A stretch of DNA of 51,075 nucleotides from Chitinophagales bacterium. Lineage in GTDB: Bacteria; Bacteroidota; Bacteroidia; Chitinophagales; UBA2359. Location: positions 1 to 51,075 of the forward strand of contig JAHDEE010000017.1 in the NCBI GenBank assembly GCA_020629005.1, written 5' to 3'. Shown piece after piece: positions 26,770-36,400 of the stretch (positions are counted from its first letter, which is position 1; the number at the start of each line of letters is the position of its first letter). Under the pieces are notes generated by a model. The model saw only the letters and a list, made by a program, of their open reading frames with translations, was not told the DNA's origin and did no database searches. A program made the translations under genes and the position numbers.

Positions 26770-27040
26770 TCCAATACGCAATCCATAGTATCGACGTGGT
26801 CAAAACCTGGACGGGGGTAGTCGATTAAAAAAAATTGTAGGCTTATCGTGAAAGTACTACTGCAATGACTCAGAATAAACCACTTATGGATTCCGAAAAT
26901 AATTCAGCAGCAGGTACTTGGTGGGCAGGCAGTTAGCAGTCAAATTTACGGCTTGCTCAAAGATACAAATTTTTGTCGTTTCTGGCCACTTTAGTTCATT
27001 TACACTAAACTCATAAATTAAATTTGTCGTGGATGTGGAA

Positions 27041-27213
27041 CAAGCCGTCAATGCCTTAGGGATAGGAGCGGAACGAGCCGCAGTCAGCCAGCCAGTGAGG
27101 CATGCCTGATGGGGGCTCGGAGCCTGCGGAGAGACCACAGCAGGCATAAGCCGAACGGCTGGATGCAAGGTGAGTATTAGCGGATAGCCCGACCCGAAGC
27201 TGGCTTGCTCAGC
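27041..27213 (-). repeat. Dispersed intergenic repeat, copy D (inverted)
   Basis: Opposite orientation to copies A-C. Read on the minus strand it shows GGGCTATCCGCTAATACTCACC, then stem ATGCCTGCTGTGG, the conserved GGTCTCTCCGCAGG...CGAGCCCCC segment (27111-27136), the other arm (27102-27114) and GTTCCGCTCCTATCCC. The arms pair at 11 of 13 positions. It lies between giants 2 and 3. Confidence 0.65.
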
Positions 27214-27262
27214 ATTTGATATAACTTGTAAAAGGTTGATAGTCAACGCTGAGCAAGCCAGC
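27199..27262. repeat. 15-bp perfect inverted repeat beside copy D
   Basis: GCTGGCTTGCTCAGC (27199-27213) is matched exactly by GCTGAGCAAGCCAGC (27248-27262), with a 34-nt loop. After a 3-bp mismatch the pairing resumes for three more bases. It may be part of copy D or a separate stem-loop. No T-run follows on either strand. Confidence 0.75.
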
Positions 27263-27293
27263 GAAGGGGAAGGCCCAAATTTTATTCTGCTGA

Positions 27294-27395
27294 CTATTTG
27301 ATTGCCCACATAGTGGCTACGGTTTGCTCATTAACTTCAGTCTGTTTCCACATTCGATCCTTTATAGCCTCATCTTCAATGAGATCGATTTTCAT
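27294..27395 (-). CDS. Possible 33-residue small ORF or gene remnant
   Basis: Reads from ATG 27395 to TAG 27294, 16 nt after the giant 3 stop codon and on the same strand. The peptide begins MKIDLIEDEA and ends MWAIK. It is charged and protein-like in composition, unlike the repeat next to it, which points to a coupled micro-protein or the surviving start of a lost gene. I do not recognise a family and cannot exclude chance. Confidence 0.25.
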   Translation of the reverse strand: MKIDLIEDEAIKDRMWKQTEVNEQTVATMWAIK

Positions 27396-27411
27396 AGCTA
27401 TTCGCCAGGAT

Positions 27412-30400
27412 TTAGCGGATTAGGGTAATATTGCCTTTATATTCTCTGGTTTCACCATCGAGAAATTCAATTTTACAATAATAAACATAAACGCCTAATG
27501 CTACCTGCTCTCCCGCATGTGTTCCATCCCAGGCATCGTCCAGCGAACGGCCGGTATACAGCAACTGCCCCCAACGATCAAAGATTAAGAACTCAGCCTC
27601 GGAGGCGTTTTTTGTGATGAGTCTCCAGGTATCATTGCTACCGTCTCCATTGGGGGAAAATGCAGTTGGAAGCACCAGCCATATCTCGCCATCGACCAGT
27701 ACGGACAGGCTCTCCTGAGCTGTACAGTTATTCTCATTAGTGGCTATTACGGTATAGTTTGTGTCTTCAAGAGGACTAGCGGTTACCAGGGGGCAATCCA
27801 GGCAATCGAGACTTTCTTCCTCGATCCAGTTATAATTGATTTGGGTGCCATAATCAGAAAAGGCATCGGCTACCAGATCAGCGGATTCACCGGGGAAAAT
27901 GGTCGCGCTTCCACTGGCTGTAAGCTCTAGTTGATCTACGATCACCGTACCGATTGTCTCATAAATACAGCCTTGATCTTCAATGCTTAGTTGGAAATCG
28001 AAAGTTCCTGCTTCTGTCCACTCCACGTTTGCCGAATTGTCTATCGAGGCACTACTATTTGCAGTACTGCCGAAAGTCCAGGTGTAGACTGCTTCAGGTC
28101 CAGCTGTAGCACTGAGTTCTACCTGCCATTCATCGCCCAGGCAAATGAGTTCAGGATAGGATAAGACGGCGGATGGCTGCTGGATGATATCAAGCGCAAA
28201 GGTGCTCACATCCGGACATTGGCCATCAATTGTATAGGTGACTGTGTATGAACCTGGTGCTTGCAAGCCTGGATCGAATGCACCTGTAGCAGCATCAACT
28301 ATTAAACCATCGGAAGTAAAAGTCCCTCCTGGTTGGGCTCCGGTGACTGAGACGCTGGCCTCGTCAGTACAGTAGACCTGCGAGGGATAGCCAAAGGAGG
28401 CAGATGCCTGCGCTAGCTCCTCCAATACGATAGCAGTAAAGCCTTCGCTAAGACAATCGTCTGGGCTGACAGCCTGTACATAATAAGTGCCGGGGCCAGG
28501 TGGCATAAAGGAGCTGCCTTGCGCTAACTCAATTGCTGCTGAGGGATCCTCGTACCATACAAAGTTATCCACGAAGTTATCCACAATTGTTAATAAAGGT
28601 ACGGGTTCTCCTGCACAGTAACTCTGATCTTCACCAATTGGATCATCGGGTGGCAGGCATGGGGCTGCAGGGCAATCGAAAATTGCCATCGCTTCTTCGG
28701 ACCAGCATGAGGCGCCGTTGTAGGTGATTAGCCAACTTACTTCACCGCTTTGTCCCTCCGAAATTGGGCCTATTGCAATTCCATTTAGCATTGCGTCATA
28801 ATTTGGGCAAAGTAATTCTACCGCTGGCTCTTCGCATTCTGTGTCGCTGAGCAGGATATTAGACGCATCGTATTCTGGATATACTGTGATACTCATAGTA
28901 CCAGCCGGGATTACACCGGATTGAATCGCACATTCAATTCCAGCGAAATATTGAAATTCTTGTGGCTCGCAACCATCACCAGTATACTGCGGTGCACTGG
29001 CAGGAGTACTAAAGCCCGGATCTGCATACCAAGCTCGCCCCGCCAGATTACCGTCGGGATCGTCTACCATCAACAGATCCAGTGTAGATTCAAGATCGAT
29101 ATCTTCATCAGGACAGAGAGACAGGATTTCTGCGAGAGGCGTTACTACTGTTGGACACGCGTTTGAAGCGCAGGAATAGGGCACTTCAATCAATTGTGGA
29201 TCAAAACATAGATCGACGATATCAAGACCATCACTATATGCTATCGAATAACTTGCAGTCCCGCTTTCTCCTGGCAATACTTCTGTTGGTATATCCACCT
29301 CGGTAACTTGGTAAAAATCGCAGTTGCTGTTGAGCATTGGCGGAAGACAGCTGCCAGGTACTGATTCCAGGAATACACTATCATAGTCGGGATAAAAGGT
29401 GATTGTATAGCTACCTGCAAAGATGATGTTTGGGTCTATATTGCATTCAACACCAAGAAATACTTCAACTACTTCCGGCGTACAGCCATCACCAGAGTAA
29501 ATCAAAGTACCGGGATCCAGTTGTTGATCCAGACTAGCCGAAGTGTACCAGTTTATGTCTCCGATATTTCCGTCAGGGTCGCTGTACTCTAAATCCGCCG
29601 CAGCTGTAAGTAGATCAATTTGATCTCCCACACAAAGTGCTTCTGATAGCAAAACCGGACTTGTAATCTGTGGACATCCTTCCAATGGACATGAGTAAGA
29701 CACTTCAACTGTTGTGGTTTGACAATTTTCAATCCCATTAGGAAGCGGTGAGGTAACAGTCCAGGTACCGACACCAGCTTCACCGGCTTCCACCGTTGAC
29801 GGGACGGATACTTCTTCTACGATATAGTTGTCACAGCTCGAATTGATCTGCGGTGGAGCGCAGTCTCCTTCTGTTGTTTGCAGCAAAGACAAATCGACAG
29901 CGGGGTAAATGTTGACTTGAAGACTTCCTGCTGCGATTACCTGCTCGTCAATAGTGCATGCCAGCCCCAGATATACAACCTGCATCTGACTCAGACATCC
30001 ATCACCACTATAAGCAATATTGTCTTGATCCAGGAGCTCGGTGAGTTGGGCATCTGCGTACCAATTCAAACCATCTTGATTGTTGTCCGGATCATTGATA
30101 ACTACCTGGGATTCGTAAAATGCGAAGTCGATCGTTTGTCCCTGACAAATGGAAAGCTGTTCATCGAGCGGCAGATCAACTGTAGGACAGCCAGCCGGAC
30201 AAGCATAGCTTTCTTCTTGTATTTCGTCGAAGCAGGAAAAATCACCTGAATAAGTCAACTGCCAGCTCGCCACACCGGATTCTCCTGAAGGCACTTCTGT
30301 GGGTACGTCAATCGCCGTAATCAGATACTGTGGGCAATTGGACTGCAAAGTTGGTGCGGAGCAATTGCCTGCCTGCGAAACAAGTAGCGACTGGTCAAAG

Positions 30401-33400
30401 TCAGGATAAAACACCAGCTCAACCGAGCCTGCGAATACGGGGTTCTCATCTACGTCGCAATCTAATCCAAGGAACAGATTGTAGATGTCGGTGGTACAAT
30501 TGTCACCTGCGTAGTCATAGCTACTCAAATCCGCCGGTACGCTTAGACCAGCATCGGAGTACCATACAAAGTCACCGGCTGTTCCCTCCGGGTCCTGCAC
30601 CTCAACTGCATCTAAAACAGCTTGCAGATCCGGAAACTCAGCGGAACACAGTTGATAGCTTTGATCTGCCGGGTTGGTAATTTCCGGACATCCTGCCTGG
30701 GCACAGAAGTAAGCCACTTCAATGGTCGCTGCCCCACAATCTGCTGCCCCTGCATAAGAAACGCTCCAGGTTCCTACTCCGGATTCTCCAGCTTCCACGG
30801 TGTCCGGCACATCAAGAGCAGTTAACGCAAAGTCGGCACAGCTTACGGAGACTGTAGGAGCTGTGCAATCGCCTTCTACACTTTCTATATACTCGGAGCT
30901 AGCTAATACGGGCGGATAGACACTTACCGTCAGGCTTCCCAGTGGTACCAGTGACTGATCTACAGTACAGGGTACTGCCAGATAAAGGTCTTGCGTATAT
31001 TGTGCGCAACCGTCGCCAGCATAAGGCACCTGGTCACCCGTAAATGCTACGGTTAATTCTGCATCGGAATACCAGACAAAGTCACCTGCTGTTGAAGCAT
31101 TTTCCAGCTCAACAGATGAAGCATAGCTGGCAAGATCAAGCAGACTTCCATCACAAACGGCTTCGACAGCAGCTAGTGGGGAGAGCGTTTCCGGACATAG
31201 TTGAGGTGCACAAGCGTATGATTCTGTGTATTGCTCTTCCCAACAGGTAATATCGGAATCATAGCTGATGGTCCAAGTGGCTAGCCCGCTGATTCCTGGG
31301 CCAACCTCAGCTGGTACATCCTGCTCCGAAATCAGATAAAAAGGGCAGCTTGTCTCTATTGTTGGAGCCGCACAGTCGCCAATTACGGAGGAAACAAATG
31401 AGGAATCAAAGTCCGGATAAAAACTGATTTGTAAACTTCCGGCATAACTGATCACTACATCTACGGTACAAGCCAAACCAAGATATATTGTCGTGCTGGA
31501 GCTTGCACATCCGTCACCCGTGTATACAAGATTTGAGGGATCTAATACCTCACTCAAAGCAGCATCGGTATACCAGCTTAAACCGGCGGAGGTAACTTCC
31601 GGATCGTTGATGTTTACCGAGGCTTCAATTGCTGCTAGATCCGGACTTTCACCAATACAAAGTGAAACGCTTGATTCTACTGCGTTGTCCACCGTGGGGC
31701 AGCCAAGAGCCGGACAGGAGTATGGAACCATGATATCTTCCAGGAAACAGCTTTGTCCAGTTCCATCTTCATAGCTGATTTGGTAACTGGCCTCACCACT
31801 TTCTCCTGCCAAAACCTCGGTGGGCACATCAATTTCCGTCAAAAGATAATTGGCACAAGTTGAAGACAGTTGAGGAGCCGCACATTCACCTGGTGTCGAC
31901 TGCAAAAGAGCGGGATCATATTCAGGATAAAAACTCAAATTCAGACTTCCCGCATATACTATTGTCACATCAACGGTACAAGCTAGACCGAGATAAATTG
32001 TTGTTTGGGATACGGCGCAGCCATCGCCCAGATAGCCAAGACTTGTAGGGTCAAGAAGCTGGGTAAAAGCTGCATCGCTATACCAGGTCAGACCGGCAGA
32101 TGTCAACTCTGGATCGTTGATCACAACTGCTGACTCCACCGATGACAGATCTGGTGTTTCCCCAACACACAAGGATGCAATGTCATCAACTGGTGCATCT
32201 ACCGTCGGGCAGCCCTGTTGGGGACAGGAGTAGGGCACAGGAAAATCTTCGGTAAAACAGGAAAACCCGGCTCCATCATCATAAGAAATTTCAAATAGCG
32301 CCTCACCACTTTCTCCAGGGTAAATGTCTATTGGAATATCAATCATCATGATCTGGTAGCTGGCGCAAGTGCTTGCTGGCAGTGGTACTGCGCAGTCTTC
32401 CGGCGTAAACTGTACCAGGGAAACATCATAATCTGGATAAAAAGTAAGTACCAAGCTGCCCCCATAGACGATCGTAGGATCTACGGTACAGGCAAGACCA
32501 AGATATATTGTAGTAACCGAAGTTGCACATCCATCACCTGTGTAAGCCAATGTACTTAGATCAAGTGGCTGCGTAAATGCAGCATCCGCAAACCAGCTCA
32601 GCCCAGCCGAGGTCAGCTGCGGATCAGAAATTTGCACCAGCGCCTCAATGGCAGCAAGATCCGGAGTCTCTCCCGGACAAAGCGACAGCACATCATCGGC
32701 AGCCTGATCTACAGTCGGGCATCCGAGAGGAGGACAGGAATAAGGAACCGTCACTTCCTCCAGGAAGCAATCGACTCCGGCTGCATTTTCATAGCTAATT
32801 TCATAAACCGCTTCTCCACTAGAACCAGGCTCCACCGCAGCAGGCACATTCACCTCCGTAATTAGGTATGCTGGACAGCTGCTGCTCAGCTCAGGCAATG
32901 CACAATCACCTGGCGCAGTATCAATCTGTGAAAGGGCAAAGTTCGGATAAAAAGTAAGCTCCAAGCTTCCAGCGGCCAAAGGAGCATTGCCTTCAAGGCT
33001 GCAAAGCAATCCCAAATAAAGGGTCTGTGTTTGCACGGCGCAGCCATCACCCGCATAAGCGGGGGACGCAACCACGGTTGTTAAGGCTGCATCTTCAAAC
33101 CAGGCAAAACCATCAAAACTGCCTCCTTCGTCGATATAGTCTACCGCCATTTCATAGCTGGCAAAATCGACCGTCTCCCCCTCGCACAAATTTAGCAGCT
33201 CTACAATCGGTGTACTAACTGTCGGACAAGCACTGGTACTGCATTCAATGCTGGCAGAAGTTGGGCCGCAGGTGCTTGCTGTTTCGGTCGACAGCGTAAA
33301 GCTGGTAGTGACTCCCGGGTCGAGAGCTTCTGCGGTAAAACTATTGCCTGCCACAGTCGTTACGTTTCCATTGTATTCTAGCAGGTAGCCGTTTGCTGCA

Positions 33401-36400
33401 GGAACAGCATTCCATTCCAAAGTAGCGCTGCTGTCAGTAGTTTCTACACAAGTCAACTCGATCGGCTCCAAAACCGGGTCTATTTGCAGACTATGGTTTA
33501 GTTCATATTCGCAACCCGTGTCCGGATCCAAATAACTTATCGTGATACTTACAGGATTCCCTAAACCGGCAGCCACTGCCAAATCAATTACATCAGCTGT
33601 GATTCCATCTCCACTTAGGCTACTTCCCGTTGGGGATATCATTCCTTGAGCCAGGAAGTCTACACTTCCTTCCTCAACGCAGATCACCTCAGGCAATCCA
33701 TTCACAATGGGGTTCGGAGGGCAATCACTGGTGGAGCATTCCGCACTGACAAAGTCTGAGGCTCCACAGGGTAAAGGCCCAAAAGCCTGCACCTCCAAAA
33801 CAACTGCCGTTGTTTCATCGGCAGGTAAATCCTCAACGGTATAGCTAAGCAAGCCACCATCAACCATCGCGTCTGTCGGAGTAGCACCGCCAATACCGAC
33901 ATACACAATATAGTCTTCAGCTCCCGGAACATTCGACCAGTCAAAGGTGACGGATGTGGTGGTGCTTGAACAGTTGATCGTTGGTGGTTCCAGAGGTTCG
34001 GAAACCGTAACCGGTATCGAAACAGGCTCCGATTGGCAACCATCTTGAGTCACCGTCAAACTCATTTCTGTTGAGGTAGCTCCGTCGAAGCTAACTTCGT
34101 AAGATTCCCCACCAAGTGCCGTCTCACTGCCACCGCCAAAGTCCCAGTCGTAAGTTGCACTTGTTCCAGCCGCACCAGAATAGGTCACAGTCAATGTACC
34201 GTCCGAACAAATATCATTACTATCGATGTCAAAATCAGCACTTGGTAGTGCTTGCACAGTCACTTCCGTCACATCACTATAAACGCAGCCATCATCCGCG
34301 ACATAATCGTAGCTTATTTGATACGGACCCGGACCTAAAACTGCCGGATCGAACTGATCTTCTTCCTCCCCATTTACCGATACCTGCACTCCTTCCGGAC
34401 TGCTGGCAGCTATTGAAAAAGCAGCTTCACTTTCACAGACTTCTGTCGGCACATCAAATAAGATATCGATTGACGGGCAATCGTCTGCAGCACATTCCAA
34501 CGTGCTTTCTGTACTACCGCATGGATTATCTCCTTCAGGATTAGTCGATACAATAATGGAGACCACCTGACCTTGCGATAAATCTGTGGCATCATAACTA
34601 AGATCCGTAGTTCCGGTAATCGGTGCAGTACCAGCTCCATCAATAGAAACGCTAAGATCATAGCTCTCTACTGACTCCACCGCCGTCCATTCAAAACTGA
34701 CTGAACTCGGCGTAGAACTACAACTAATATCCGGTATAGCAACAGGATTAATAGCGGCAACCATGCCTTCGAAAGCTTCAGACTCGCAGCCTGCTTCATT
34801 AACGATCAGGCTAATTGTCGCCTCACCAGCGTCCGCAAAACTTACCAGATGGGGGCCAGGTCCAGTCCCGGGATCTGCATCTCCGCCACCAAAGTCCCAG
34901 ACAAAGTTTGCAGTGTCCGGATCATTAAGTGCTCCGGAAAACTCCACCGTAATCTGACTAGTACCATCAGCACAAATCGAAGGATCAGCATCAAATAACG
35001 CTTCCGGAATCGGCAACACGGTTAGATTCACCGACAGGCTATCTATGCAACCAGCATCATTGCTGTACAGAACCCAGTATTCAGTACTGGTTTCTGGTGT
35101 CACTTCTGATACACTAACTGCCTCACTCGGTAAACCTTCAAACCATTCATAGCTGCCCTCTAGCGCACCATTAAGCATAGCCAAATCAAAGAGGTCTCCA
35201 GCACAAATTGCTTGCGGCTCTCCCACTTCAACAGCCGGGTTGTCGGAGGCTGCGAACACGATCTGTAAAGAGTCCGTACATCCTGTTGCAGCATCAGTAA
35301 ATAGCACCCAATAAAGGTCGTTGTTATCCGCCACGATCTCGCTGTTTGCCGCAGTCGTGGAAGGAAAACCATCATACCATTGGTAAGTACCATCTTCCGG
35401 CCCATTCATCACCGACAAATCAAATGCAGAACCTTCGCAAGCAGCTGGTTGATCCAGGATGCTAAATGCCGGTGCTGCCTGCAAAGCAATATTCACTTCC
35501 AAGGAGTCGGAGCATGGACCTCCTTGCGCATTAAACAAGACCCAATAACTGCTCTCCTCCGTCGGCGCAGCTGATTCAAGGGAATTTCCTTCCGATGGTA
35601 GACCATCAAACCAGGTAAAAGTCCCGTCTTCTGGTCCATTAAAATCGGCAAAAGTTATTTCGGATCCTGCGCAAGCCGGAGGAATCTCGGTTACTGAAAA
35701 CGCGGGAGCGACACTCAACTCAAAGTTAACCTGTAAACTATCAAGACAGGTCGTAGCTTCTTCAAAAAACAAAACCCAAATTTCCTGCCCGGGAGACAAG
35801 GTCAGTTCTTCTATCAAATTCCCCCCGGTCGGCAATCCATCGAACCAGGAATAGAACCCGGGATCAAAGCCGTTGTAGTCCGATAGTGTTATCGTTTGTC
35901 CGGCACAAAGCGGTGGTATATCTGCAATACTAAAATCCGCCCCAGCACCGGTGGTAAAACTAACAAAGGTGGAGTCACTACAATTGGTCACAGCATCAGT
36001 AAAAACCACCCAATACTCATTTCCCATAATCGGGAAAACGACATCGCCAGCCAAGCCCTGCGATGGCAGGCCATCAAACCACTGATAAATCCCTGCATCA
36101 AAACCATTGAGCACACTTAAATCAAAACTCTGACCATCACAGATCACCGGTGGTTGCTCGACCGAAAAAGGAGGATTAGGCAGTATCGTAAAATCAACAG
36201 CGACAGAATCATAACAAAACGTTAGCGGATCAGTATAGATCAGCCAAAAGCTGGTATCAGAAACCAACGTTGCCTCCGAAACCAAATTGCCGAGGAAGGG
36301 CAAATCAGCGTACCAATCATAGGTTCCCGGCGAAATGCCATTATAGTCAGAAAAGATAATGGAACTTGAAAAACAAATTCCTTCACCAATCGGTACGTCG

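Larger units (their letters stand above)
26770..27411. other. Intergenic region between giants 2 and 3
   Basis: 642 bp. It contains inverted repeat copy D (27041-27213), a 15-bp perfect hairpin (27199-27262) and a possible 33-codon frame next to giant 3 (27294-27395). The 26884-27309 frame overlaps the repeat and is not taken as a gene. The remaining 100-250 bp next to giant 2 show nothing clear. Confidence 0.65.

Noticed and set aside
26884-27309. 141-codon open frame on the minus strand
   Set aside because: It runs through repeat copy D and the 15-bp hairpin. The peptide is low in structure and not related to anything recognisable.
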